The notes beneath the pieces are model-generated. The model was not told where the DNA came from, made no database searches, and saw only the letters and a program-made list of their open reading frames with translations. Made by a program: the position numbers and the translations under genes. A stretch of DNA of 64,000 nucleotides from Paraplanobispora siamensis (lineage in GTDB: Bacteria; Actinomycetota; Actinomycetes; Streptosporangiales; Streptosporangiaceae): NCBI RefSeq assembly GCF_016863175.1, contig NZ_BOOJ01000065.1:1-64000 (forward strand). Direction: 5' to 3'. Shown in pieces: positions 9,044 to 17,612 of this stretch; within the stretch, counting starts at the first letter, position 1, and each line of letters begins with the position of its first letter.

Positions 9044-11858
9044 GGCCGCCGGGCCCCGCGACATCCCCCGCGTCCCCCGCGAGATCGTCGTCGTCCCGCA
9101 CACCCACTGGGACCGCGAGTGGTACCTGCCCTTCCAGCGCTTCCGCCTGGGCCTGGTGCGCATGCTCGACGAGGTCCTCGACACCATGGCCGCCGATCCC
9201 GGCTACCGCTTCACCATGGACGGCCAGCTCGCCGCCCTGGAGGACTATCTGGAGATCCGGCCCGAACGACTGCCCCGGGTGAGGGCGCTGGTCGCCGAGG
9301 GCCGCCTGGCCGCCGGGCCGTGGCTCATCCTCGCCGACGAGTTCCTGTGCGCCGGGGAGACCCTCATCCGCAACCTGGAGTACGGCGTGCGCGGCGCGCA
9401 GTCCCTGGGCGGGGCGATGCGCGTCGGCTATCTGCCCGACCAGTTCGGCCACTGCGCCCAGATGCCGCAGATCCTGCGCCTGGCCGGGCTGGAGCACGCC
9501 TGCCTGTGGCGCGGCGTGCCCGCCCGCGTCGACCGCGACGCCTTCGCCTGGGCAGGCGCCGACGGCACCGTCATCCGCACCCAGTATCTGCCCGGCGGAT
9601 ACGGCAACGCCGTCGCCCTGTTCAGCGGTCCCGCCGAGGCGCTGGGCGACCGGCTGGCGGCCTTCGAGGAGACCATGCGCCCGTGGCGGCCCGACGGCCC
9701 CCTGCTGGCGATGTACGGCGCCGACCACAGCGCCCCGGCCGCCGACATCACCGCCGCCGGGCTGCGCCTGGCCACCCTGGGCGAGTACGTCACGGCGCAG
9801 GACCCCTCCGTGGCCGGTCTGCCCGTCGTGGAGGGCGAGCTGCGCTCCCACGCCCGCGCCAACATCCTGCCCGGCGTCATCTCCGCCCGCATCCCCGCCA
9901 AGCGGGCCATGGCCCGCGCCGAACGCGTGGTGACCCGCTACGCCGAGCCGCTCACCGCCCGCTGGCTGCCCGGCGACACCGCCGCCGCCAAGCTCCTCGA
10001 CATGGCCTGGCGCCGCCTGATCGCCTGCAGCGGCCACGACTCCATCACCGGCTGCGGCGCCGACGAGACCGCCCAGCAGGTGGCCGCCCGCATCGCCGAG
10101 GCCGAGCAGATCGGCCAGGCCGTCGTGGACATGGTCAGCGCGTCCCTGGCCGACGGCGCCGGCCGCGGCGACCTCGTCGTGGTCAACCCCTCCCCCTTCA
10201 CCCGGACGTCCCTGGTCCTGGCCGACCTTCCCGAGAGCCGCGCCCGCCTGCTGGACGCCGGGGGCGGGCCGGCGCCGCTGCAGCGGCTCGAACTCGCCCC
10301 GACCCTGCTCGACGAGACCGTCATGGACGACCTCACCCGGCTCCTGGGCCGCATCCACGAGCGCGAGCTGTTCGGCCAGGAGATCGTCTCCTGGGAGGTC
10401 TCCGAGGAGGGCCCCGGCAACGTCTTCACCGTCGTGGTCGGCCGCCACGCCACCACCGGGTACGACTACGCCGACCTGCGCCGCGCCGTCGTGGCCGCCG
10501 CCGCGCGCCCCGGCCCCTGGACCGTCCGGACCCGGGCCGAGAGCGTCGTGACCGTCGCCGCCCTGGTCACCGTCCCCCCGCTGGGCCGTACCGTGCTCAC
10601 CTCCGCGTCCCCGGCCGCCGGGGAGTTCCGCGAGAGCGCGGAGCCCCGGGAGGCCGCGCCCGCGGACCTGTCCGCCGTGCGTCCCGCGGAGCACGTCCCC
10701 GCCGCGGCCGCGGCCGGCGGGCCCGTGCTCGACAACGGCCTGCTCCGCGTCACCGTCGAGGCCGACGGCACCCTCTCGCTCGTCTCCGCCACCGGGGCCC
10801 GGGTCCGCGGCGCCGGCCGGATCGTCGACGGCGGCGACGTCGGGGACACCTACAACTACGCGCCTCCCGGCCACGACCTGCTGGTCGACACGCCCGTGTC
10901 CGTCGAGGTCGACAGCGTCCACTCCGGTCCCCTGGTGTCGGTGCTGGAGATCCTGCGCACCTACCGCTGGCCCGCGTGCGAGGCTCCGGGAACCCGCTCC
11001 GGCGAGACCGAGACCGTCGTCGTGGCCACCCGCGCCGAGCTGCGCGCCGGCGAGCCGTACCTGCGGCTGGAGGTCTCCTTCGACAACCGCACCCGCGACC
11101 ACCGCGTCCGCTGGCACGCGCCGCTGCCCCGGCCCGCCGCGGAGTCGTTCTCCGAGGGGCAGCTCGCGGTCGTCCGGCGCGGCACGGCCGGCGAGGGCGG
11201 CTGCGGGGAGGAGCCGCTGCCCACCTTCCCGGCCGAGGGGTTCGTCGCGGCCGGGGGACTGGCCGTCCTGCTCGACCAGGTCACCGAGTACGAGCTGACC
11301 GGCGGGGAGCTGGCCCTGACCCTGATGCGTTCGGTGGGCCACCTGTCCAGGAACCGCAACGCCTATCGCGACGAGCCCGCGGGCCCCCAGCTGCCCACCC
11401 CGGCCGCCCAGTGCCCCGGCCCCGCGATCATGCGTTTCGCCGTGCTTCCCCTCGCGGGGACCTGGGACGAGGCCGGGCTGCCGCGCCTGACCGAGGAATA
11501 CCGTCACGAGCTGCTCGCCGTACCCGGCTCCGGCCGCAGGGCATCCGGCCCGGGCCGCACGCCCTCCCCAGGCGAGGACGCGCCGCCCGCCTTCCACGCC
11601 TCCGGCGCCCCGCTGGAGATCGAGGGCACGGGTGTGGTCATGGCGGCCCTGCGCGAGCGGGACGGCGTGCTGGAGATCCGTCTGGCGGCCGAGCATCCCG
11701 CCGCCACCGAGGCCGTCATCCGCGGGCCGTTCACCGCCGCCCGCCGCGCCGACCTGCTCGGCGCGGCGGGCGAACGGCTGGAGGTCGCCGGCGGCGCCGT
11801 ACGGCTGCCGCTACGCCCCTTCGAGATCGCGACCGTCCACCTTCACCCCGGCGGGTGA
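9033..11858 (+). CDS. GH38 alpha-mannosidase
   Basis: 941-residue glycoside hydrolase of family 38. Zinc-binding HTHWDREW is at residues 23-30, the probable nucleophile Asp136 sits in LPDQFGH, and His335 lies in HDSITGCG. The middle and C-terminal beta domains (GPVLDNGLLRVTVEADGTLSL, DNRTRDHRVRWHAPL) are typical of the MngB-like bacterial branch. No signal peptide is visible, so it should be cytoplasmic and cleave imported alpha-mannosides or mannosyl glycerate-like compounds. It is last in the operon and overlaps the oxidoreductase gene by 11 bp. Confidence 0.9.
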   Translation: MTHEAAGPRDIPRVPREIVVVPHTHWDREWYLPFQRFRLGLVRMLDEVLDTMAADPGYRFTMDGQLAALEDYLEIRPERLPRVRALVAEGRLAAGPWLILADEFLCAGETLIRNLEYGVRGAQSLGGAMRVGYLPDQFGHCAQMPQILRLAGLEHACLWRGVPARVDRDAFAWAGADGTVIRTQYLPGGYGNAVALFSGPAEALGDRLAAFEETMRPWRPDGPLLAMYGADHSAPAADITAAGLRLATLGEYVTAQDPSVAGLPVVEGELRSHARANILPGVISARIPAKRAMARAERVVTRYAEPLTARWLPGDTAAAKLLDMAWRRLIACSGHDSITGCGADETAQQVAARIAEAEQIGQAVVDMVSASLADGAGRGDLVVVNPSPFTRTSLVLADLPESRARLLDAGGGPAPLQRLELAPTLLDETVMDDLTRLLGRIHERELFGQEIVSWEVSEEGPGNVFTVVVGRHATTGYDYADLRRAVVAAAARPGPWTVRTRAESVVTVAALVTVPPLGRTVLTSASPAAGEFRESAEPREAAPADLSAVRPAEHVPAAAAAGGPVLDNGLLRVTVEADGTLSLVSATGARVRGAGRIVDGGDVGDTYNYAPPGHDLLVDTPVSVEVDSVHSGPLVSVLEILRTYRWPACEAPGTRSGETETVVVATRAELRAGEPYLRLEVSFDNRTRDHRVRWHAPLPRPAAESFSEGQLAVVRRGTAGEGGCGEEPLPTFPAEGFVAAGGLAVLLDQVTEYELTGGELALTLMRSVGHLSRNRNAYRDEPAGPQLPTPAAQCPGPAIMRFAVLPLAGTWDEAGLPRLTEEYRHELLAVPGSGRRASGPGRTPSPGEDAPPAFHASGAPLEIEGTGVVMAALRERDGVLEIRLAAEHPAATEAVIRGPFTAARRADLLGAAGERLEVAGGAVRLPLRPFEIATVHLHPGG

Positions 11859-11894
11859 CGGCGGCGGCGCGCTGCGCTGATCAGACCTCTGCCG

Positions 11895-12104
11895 TCACTG
11901 CCCGCCCTTCTGGATGTACGACCTGACGAACTCCTCGGCGTTCTCCTCGAGGACCTCGTCGATCTCGTCCAGGATCGCGTCCACGTCGTCCGACAGCTTC
12001 TCGTGGCGCTCCTGGACGTCGGTGGACTCCGCAGCCGCGGTCTCCTCGACCTCCTTGTCGGTCCGGCCGGTCTGCTTCTGCCCGCCGGTGTCCTTGCTCG
12101 CCAT
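11895..12104 (-). CDS. pup: Prokaryotic ubiquitin-like protein Pup
   Basis: 69-residue, highly acidic, mostly disordered protein modifier. The C-terminal helix segment (DDVDAILDEIDEVLEENAEEFVR, rich in ARC-binding leucine/aspartate residues) ends SYIQKGGQ. The terminal Gln must be deamidated by Dop before PafA can ligate Pup. I placed the start at ATG 12104 because GGAGG lies 8 bases upstream; a GTG at 12113 would add three residues. It is a lone minus-strand gene between two plus-strand operons, instead of lying between dop and prcB as in Mycobacterium and Streptomyces. The three-way split implies its own promoter. Confidence 0.96.
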   Translation of the reverse strand: MASKDTGGQKQTGRTDKEVEETAAAESTDVQERHEKLSDDVDAILDEIDEVLEENAEEFVRSYIQKGGQ

Positions 12105-12254
12105 GTGTGGCACCTCCGCCTGGGGGACGTCTGTACTTCATATCTTCCCCGAACCGGGGGACATTTCGCGCGGATCGCTCCACGACCTTCGCCCTTCCGC
12201 CCCGGGTGCTGCCCAGACAACCTCCCCACGACCCCCGGGAGCAAATCCATTCTC

Positions 12255-12305
12255 TTGACTGGATAGCAGAACTATCCAATAATTGGACAGCAACACTATC
12301 CAATT
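12255..12305 (+). promoter_or_regulatory. Promoter overlapped by two palindromic operators
   Basis: TTGACT (12255-12260), a 17-bp spacer and AATAAT (12278-12283) form a near-consensus promoter. The spacer holds a perfect palindrome TGGATAG-N5-CTATCCA (12260-12278). A second, related palindrome AATTGGACAG-N5-CTATCCAATT (12281-12305, one mismatch) covers the expected transcription start. Centres are about 24 bp apart. The arrangement fits a repressor binding two dimers; the regulator is not encoded next to it. Confidence 0.75.
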
Positions 12306-12317
12306 GGGAGGCCATCC

Positions 12318-12722
12318 ATGTCCCCGTCGTCCCTGAGCACCGCCGGTGTGCTGTTGATCACTGTGCCGGCCGTCGCCTTCGGCGGAGTCTCACTGCTGGC
12401 GCACATCATGCGCTCCATCCCCGGCTACCTCGACAACCCCGTGCGCCGGAGCCTGTGGCGGGCCGGGCACGCCCACGCGGGCGTGCTGGTGCTGTTCGCG
12501 CTCGTCGCCCTGCTCTACATCGACCAGGCGGACCTGTCCGACGGCCTGAAGAGCCTGACCAGGACGCTGATCGTGGCGGCGCCGATCCTGATGCCGCTGG
12601 GGTTCTTCCTGTCGGTCGTCCGGCCCTCCGACACCAAGCCGAGCAAACTGATCTGGCTGGTGCCCCTGGGCGGGGCGTCCCTGGCGGCCGGAACCCTGCT
12701 GCTCGGACTGGGTCTCGTGTGA
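12318..12722 (+). CDS. Small four-helix membrane protein, unknown function
   Basis: 134 residues with four predicted transmembrane helices (about 7-29, 50-68, 84-101 and 111-133) and short loops. A His-containing loop (RRSLWRAGHAHAGVL) lies between helices 1 and 2. I do not recognise a named family. The start ATG has GGGAGG 6 bases upstream. Its promoter carries two palindromes (12260-12305), making it the most obviously repressor-controlled gene in the window; tight repression of a small membrane protein could suggest a stress or efflux-associated role, but that is a guess. It is followed after 99 bp by a Ser/Thr kinase. Confidence 0.7.
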   Translation: MSPSSLSTAGVLLITVPAVAFGGVSLLAHIMRSIPGYLDNPVRRSLWRAGHAHAGVLVLFALVALLYIDQADLSDGLKSLTRTLIVAAPILMPLGFFLSVVRPSDTKPSKLIWLVPLGGASLAAGTLLLGLGLV

Positions 12723-12821
12723 CGCTCTTTACAACGTAGATTCATACCTGTTCGGCAGGTTATGTCCCTCACGGACCGTTCCAAGTAGGTCTCCACTCCC
12801 GATTCCTGAGATCATGCCGGG

Positions 12822-13616
12822 GTGAGCACCATCGTCGACGATCGCTACCAGCTCCTCGCGCCCGTGGGCAAAGGCGCGACCGGCGTCGTGTGGCGGGCCT
12901 ACGACCTGTTACTCGAGCGCGACGTGGCCCTGAAGGAGATCGCCCTGCCCCCCGGACCCGAGGCGGCCGAGCGGCGCCGCAAGGTGGTGCGGGAGGCCAG
13001 GATGGCGGCCCGGCTCAGCCACCGGGGCATCGTGACGGTGCACAACCTGGCCGAGGAGCCCGAGCGGCTCTGGATCGTGATGGAGTTCCTGGAGGCGCTC
13101 ACCCTGCACGACACTCTGGTGCAGGCGGGCCCGCTCCCCGTCGACCTGGTGGCCAAACTGGGCCGGCGCCTGCTGGAGGCGCTGCGCCACGCGCACGCCG
13201 GCGGAGTGGTCCACCGCGACATCAAGCCCGCCAACATCATGCTGACCGGCGACCGGGTGGTGCTGGCGGACTTCGGTTTCGCGGCCTTCGAGAGCGCCGC
13301 GACGACGTCGATGCGCGGCACCCCGGCCTTCATCGCACCGGAGGTCCTGCAGGGCCGGGGCGGGACCCGCGAGGCCGACATGTGGTCGTTCGGGGCGACG
13401 CTGTACATGGCGGTGGAGGGCAGGACCCCGTTCAGGACCGTCGACTCGATGGCCGCCCTGATCGAGGCGCTGCGGGAGCCCCCGCGCACGCCGCGCCGGG
13501 CGGGCGCCCTGGAGCCGGTGCTGCTGGGCCTGCTGCGCAAGGATCCGGCCGCCCGGCTGAGCGCCGAGCAGACGCACGCGATGCTCATGAATGTGCGCAG
13601 GCACAGCGCCGCATAG
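12822..13616 (+). CDS. Soluble Ser/Thr protein kinase with a TTA codon
   Basis: 264-residue Hanks-type kinase consisting of a catalytic domain only, with no transmembrane helix or sensor domain. Motifs are complete: glycine loop GKGATG, VALKEI lysine, catalytic HRDIKPAN, ADFG, and FIAPE; the activation segment contains TTSMRGT with candidate autophosphorylation residues. Start GTG 12822; no strong Shine-Dalgarno. Codon 30 is TTA (12909-12911), very rare in genomes of this GC content and, in Streptomyces, a mark of control by the late-acting leucyl-tRNA BldA. Tandem with a second kinase 187 bp downstream. Confidence 0.9.
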   Translation: MSTIVDDRYQLLAPVGKGATGVVWRAYDLLLERDVALKEIALPPGPEAAERRRKVVREARMAARLSHRGIVTVHNLAEEPERLWIVMEFLEALTLHDTLVQAGPLPVDLVAKLGRRLLEALRHAHAGGVVHRDIKPANIMLTGDRVVLADFGFAAFESAATTSMRGTPAFIAPEVLQGRGGTREADMWSFGATLYMAVEGRTPFRTVDSMAALIEALREPPRTPRRAGALEPVLLGLLRKDPAARLSAEQTHAMLMNVRRHSAA

Positions 13617-13803
13617 CCGTTCCGGCGGGTCGGCCCGGATTCCGGGCGCGCTTCTTTCTGGATCAAGAAAGGGAAACAATACTCCATTCACGAACGCGCC
13701 CGAATTGTTATGCGCAATAGGCAGAGCGAACGCGTCAATCGCGCTTCGGGATGAAAACATGAATCACTGAGGGGCCCGGTTTCTACGTGAAAACAGGTGG
13801 TTC

Positions 13804-14694
13804 ATGGGGACGGAAACGGGAAAGCCCCGACCTCTCGGGGGGCGTTACCAACTGCTTTCACCCACCGGCAGGGACGGTGTGGGCATCATGTGGCGCGCGC
13901 ACGACCTGCGGCTGCGCCGGGACGTGGCGGTCAAGGAGATCCAGCCCCCTTTCCGCGCCGACGGGGCCGATCTCGAGGAGGCGCGGCGGCGCGCGTTGCG
14001 GGAGGCGCGCTCGGCGGGGCGGCTGAGCCATCCGGCGGTCATCTCGGTGCACGATCTCCTGGAGGAGAACGGCCGGCTCTGGATCGTGATGGAGCTGCTG
14101 GAGGCCCTCACCCTCGAGGAGACGGTCCGGCACCTGGGTCACCTGCCGATCCACTGGACGGCCTGGATCGGTTTCCAGCTGCTCGCGGGGCTGCGGCACG
14201 CGCACGGGGCCGGGGTCCTGCACCGCGACATCAATCCCGGCAACATCCTGCTGACGGGCGACCGGGTGGTGCTGTCGGACTTCGGCATCGCGGCGCTGGG
14301 CGGGGACCCGGGCACGTCCACCACGGTGCCGATCGGCTGCGCCCCGGCCTACGTCGCGCCGGAGCGGCTGCGCGGCGGCCACGCCGACCCCGCGGCGGAC
14401 CTGTGGTCGTTCGGGGCGAGCCTGTACTTCGCTGTGGAGGGCCGCTCGCCGTACCCCGGATCGGACACGCTGGCGGTGCTGGGCCGGGCGATGAACAGCG
14501 AGCCCGACCCGCCCACGAAGGCGGGGCCGCTGCGCCGGGTCCTGGAGGGCCTGCTGCGGCGCGATCCGGCCGAGCGCATCTCCGCCGGCCGGGCGGCGCG
14601 GATGCTGTCGGAGATCCTCCGGCTGGAGGGTGTGGCGGTGACGCCGCCCTCCCTCCCGGCGCAGAGATTCCCGCCCGGCGCCTTCACCCGATAG
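13804..14694 (+). CDS. Ser/Thr protein kinase, variant active site
   Basis: 296-residue catalytic-domain-only kinase, a probable paralogue of its upstream neighbour (shared LLTGDRVVL.DFG and LWIVME.LEALTL). The ATP-binding lysine (VAVKEI), DFG (SDFGIA) and APE-like motif (YVAPE) are present. The glycine loop is degenerate (TGRDGVG, second Gly to Asp) and the catalytic loop reads HRDINPGN, with Asn replacing the usual Lys. Such replacements occur in some bacterial kinases, so activity may be altered but not necessarily lost. ATG 13804 has AGGTGG only 3 bases upstream, so the start is less certain. Confidence 0.85.
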   Translation: MGTETGKPRPLGGRYQLLSPTGRDGVGIMWRAHDLRLRRDVAVKEIQPPFRADGADLEEARRRALREARSAGRLSHPAVISVHDLLEENGRLWIVMELLEALTLEETVRHLGHLPIHWTAWIGFQLLAGLRHAHGAGVLHRDINPGNILLTGDRVVLSDFGIAALGGDPGTSTTVPIGCAPAYVAPERLRGGHADPAADLWSFGASLYFAVEGRSPYPGSDTLAVLGRAMNSEPDPPTKAGPLRRVLEGLLRRDPAERISAGRAARMLSEILRLEGVAVTPPSLPAQRFPPGAFTR

Positions 14695-14793
14695 CCCCCT
14701 TTACGTCGTAGATCAGGGAAAACCCCTCAGGATCCTCTCCCGGCCGCCGATGGACACCGGAGACATCGAATCGACCGGGAGAGGAGTCCAGAC

Positions 14794-17538
14794 ATGAATG
14801 TCGGCCGGCACGAGCGTGCCGCGGCGCCGCGCGGCCTCACGGCCACGGTCATGGCACAACCGCTCCCGCGCGTCACCGCCGCGCTGGCCGTGCTCTGCGT
14901 AGGGTGGTTCGTCCTCAACGTCGGATCCCCGTCGGGGTCCCCCTTCGTCGCCTGGGCGCTGTCGGCGCTCTGCTGCGCGCTGGCCGCGTTCGCCTGCGCG
15001 CGCGTCGCCCGGCTGTCCGGCCTGGCCGCGCCGACCCGGCGCTTCTGGCGGCACTTCGCCGTCGCCCTGAGCGTCATCCTGCTCGCGCTGGGCAGCAACG
15101 CCTACGACGCGGTCGCCGGACCGCTGGCGCCCACCCAGCGCGTCAGCGGGCTGACCACGGCGCTGTACCTGACGGCCGTGGCGGTCTTCCTGTGGGCGCT
15201 GTTGCGGCTGCCCGTGACCCGGCGCTCACGTGAGGCCTGGCTGACCCTGGGCCTGGACACCGGTGTCGTGGTCCTGGCCGCCGGGCTGTTCGCCTGGTAC
15301 TTCGTCCTGCGCGGCTCCTCGGAACTGGCCTTCACCACGGGTTCGGACCTGACCGCGGTGGCGATCATCACGCTGGGCGGCATCGACATCCTCGCCGCCG
15401 TCAAACTGGCGCTGACCGGCACCGGCCCGATGGACCGCGGAGTCATGTGGATCCTGGGGCTGGCGGTGCTGATGGGCGCGGGGTGCGGAGCCCTCATGCC
15501 GCTGCTGAGGACCAGCCCGCACATCACCACGACCCATCTCAGCATCCCGGTCATCGCCTTCCTCGTCGCGGTGGCGGCCGAGTGGCAGCGGCACGCCCCC
15601 GCCCGGGGCACCGCCCGTCGCGCGGCACGCCGCCGCCCGTTCAGCCTGCTGCCGTACGCCGCGATCGCCGCCACCGACGTCCTGCTGCTGGTCTCGACCT
15701 GGAACGCGAGCCAGGAGATCCGCCTGGTCGTGACCGGCTCGATCGCCCTGACCGCGCTGGTGGTGGTGCGCCAGATCACGGCGTTCTACGACAACGCCAA
15801 CCTGCTGGCCCGGCTGGACGCCAGCATGCTGGACCTGAGCCGGCACGAGCAGCGGTTCCGCTCACTGGTGCAGAACTCCTCCGACGTCATCACGGTCACG
15901 GCCATGGACGGGACCTACACCTACATCAGCCCGAGCTTCGAAAGCGTCCTGGGCCGCCCGGCCGAGCACTACATCGGCCGGACGCTGCGGGAGTTCACCC
16001 ACCCGGAGGACCTGCCGGTCCTGCAGGACATGCGCGACCGCCTCGCCCGCGACCCCGGCCTCACCATCACCTGCCAGGCGCGCATGCGCCACGCGGACGG
16101 GAACTGGCGCTGGCTGGAGGTCGTGGCCACCAACCGGGTGGACGACCCCAGCGTCCAGGGCATCGTGGGCAACACGCGTGACATCACCGAGACCAAGCGG
16201 GCCCAGGACCAGCTGGCCCACCAGGCCACCCACGACGCGCTGACCAGGCTCGCCAACCGGACCCTGTTCACCGCGCGGGCCTCGGAGGCCCTGGCCGAGG
16301 CCGGGACCGGCAGCGTCGCGCTGGCGCTGGTCGACCTCGACGACTTCAAGGCGATCAACGACCGGCTCGGGCACGCGGTCGGCGACGCCCTGCTCACGGT
16401 CGTCGCCGACCGGCTGCGCCGGTGCGCGCGGCCCGGCGACACGGTGGCCAGGCTCGGCGGCGACGAGTTCGCCGTGCTGCTGCGCGGCGTCTCCCCGCAG
16501 GAGACCTGCCGCGTCGCCGGGGAGATCCTCGCGACGCTCCGCACGCCCATCAACGCACTGGGGTACGACATGCTCGTACAGGCCAGCATCGGGCTGGTCG
16601 ACGGCGGCGCGGGCATGGACGCCAGCGAGCTGCTGCGCCGCGCCGACGTGGCCATGTACGCCGCCAAGGAGCAGGGCAAGAGCCGCTCGGTCCGCTACTC
16701 ACCGGACATGGACGACCGGGCCGCCGAGCACGCCCGGATGGGCGCCGACCTGCAGCGGGCCCTGGCCGGAGGCGAGCTGTTCCTGCTGTACCAGCCGGTG
16801 GTCACGCTGCCCCACGGCGACCTCTCCAGCGTGGAGGCGCTGATCCGCTGGCGGCACCCCGAGCGCGGACTGGTCTCGCCCGCGGAGTTCATCCCCGTCG
16901 CCGAGCACAACGGGATGATCGTCCGGCTCGGCGACTGGGTGCTGCGCGAGGCGTGCCGCCAGATGGCCGAATGGAAGCGGGACTACGGCGACGCCGCGCC
17001 CTCGCGGGTGGGCGTCAACGTCTCGGCCCGGCAGCTGCGCGAGCCGGCGTTCGCCCAGACCGTGGCCGACGTGCTGGCCGAGACCGGCCTGCGCCCGAGC
17101 GACCTGCTGGTGGAGATCACCGAGACGGCCGTGTTCGACGACGGCCCCGCGGTGGAGACCGTGGCCGCCATCCAGGCCCTCGGCGTCGCCATCGCCCTGG
17201 ACGACTTCGGCACCGGGCACTCCTCGCTCGGCCTGCTGCGCACCTGCCCGGTCGACATCCTGAAGGTGGACAAGCTGTTCGTCGACGAGGTCACCGGCAC
17301 GGCCGAGCAGGCGGCGATCGCCACCTCGCTGGCCCAGATCGCCCGCGCCCTGGGGCTGGGCGCGGTGGCCGAGGGCGTGGAGACCCCCGCCCAGGCCATG
17401 CGGCTGTACCAGATGGGCTACCGCCTGGCGCAGGGGTACCACTTCTCCCGGCCGCTGTCGGCCGAGGACCTGGGCGGCCTGCTGGCCGCCGGGGGCCGCG
17501 GCCCCGACGCGGTGGAGCCGCCCGCCCTGGCCAGCTGA
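14794..17538 (+). CDS. Membrane PAS-GGDEF-EAL c-di-GMP protein
   Basis: 914 residues: roughly eight to ten N-terminal transmembrane helices (to about residue 335), a PAS domain (about 350-475; FRSLVQNSSDVITVTAMDG), GGDEF (motif GGDEF at 555-559) and EAL (EAL at 681-683, DDFGTGHSS and ITETAVFDD). Both the cyclase and phosphodiesterase signatures look intact, so it may make or break c-di-GMP depending on the signal sensed. Architecture resembles Streptomyces RmdA/RmdB-type proteins. ATG 14794 has GGAGAGGAG upstream. It follows two Ser/Thr kinases in the same orientation, with a 99-bp gap. Confidence 0.9.
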   Translation: MNVGRHERAAAPRGLTATVMAQPLPRVTAALAVLCVGWFVLNVGSPSGSPFVAWALSALCCALAAFACARVARLSGLAAPTRRFWRHFAVALSVILLALGSNAYDAVAGPLAPTQRVSGLTTALYLTAVAVFLWALLRLPVTRRSREAWLTLGLDTGVVVLAAGLFAWYFVLRGSSELAFTTGSDLTAVAIITLGGIDILAAVKLALTGTGPMDRGVMWILGLAVLMGAGCGALMPLLRTSPHITTTHLSIPVIAFLVAVAAEWQRHAPARGTARRAARRRPFSLLPYAAIAATDVLLLVSTWNASQEIRLVVTGSIALTALVVVRQITAFYDNANLLARLDASMLDLSRHEQRFRSLVQNSSDVITVTAMDGTYTYISPSFESVLGRPAEHYIGRTLREFTHPEDLPVLQDMRDRLARDPGLTITCQARMRHADGNWRWLEVVATNRVDDPSVQGIVGNTRDITETKRAQDQLAHQATHDALTRLANRTLFTARASEALAEAGTGSVALALVDLDDFKAINDRLGHAVGDALLTVVADRLRRCARPGDTVARLGGDEFAVLLRGVSPQETCRVAGEILATLRTPINALGYDMLVQASIGLVDGGAGMDASELLRRADVAMYAAKEQGKSRSVRYSPDMDDRAAEHARMGADLQRALAGGELFLLYQPVVTLPHGDLSSVEALIRWRHPERGLVSPAEFIPVAEHNGMIVRLGDWVLREACRQMAEWKRDYGDAAPSRVGVNVSARQLREPAFAQTVADVLAETGLRPSDLLVEITETAVFDDGPAVETVAAIQALGVAIALDDFGTGHSSLGLLRTCPVDILKVDKLFVDEVTGTAEQAAIATSLAQIARALGLGAVAEGVETPAQAMRLYQMGYRLAQGYHFSRPLSAEDLGGLLAAGGRGPDAVEPPALAS

Positions 17539-17612
17539 CGGTCCGGCCGGCCCGTCGTCCGGGGGCACGCCGGTGGCGGATCCGGAGACGGCGGCACGCC
17601 GGGGGCGGCCCG

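Noticed and set aside
11881-12315. Longer alternative frames overlapping pup
   Set aside because: The 69-residue Pup frame has a ribosome site and an exact family match; the others are out-of-frame shadows.
13804-14694. Calling the second kinase a dead pseudokinase
   Set aside because: The ATP-binding Lys, HRD Asp and DFG Asp are intact, and bacterial kinases with Ser/Thr/Asn at the catalytic-loop Lys position exist.
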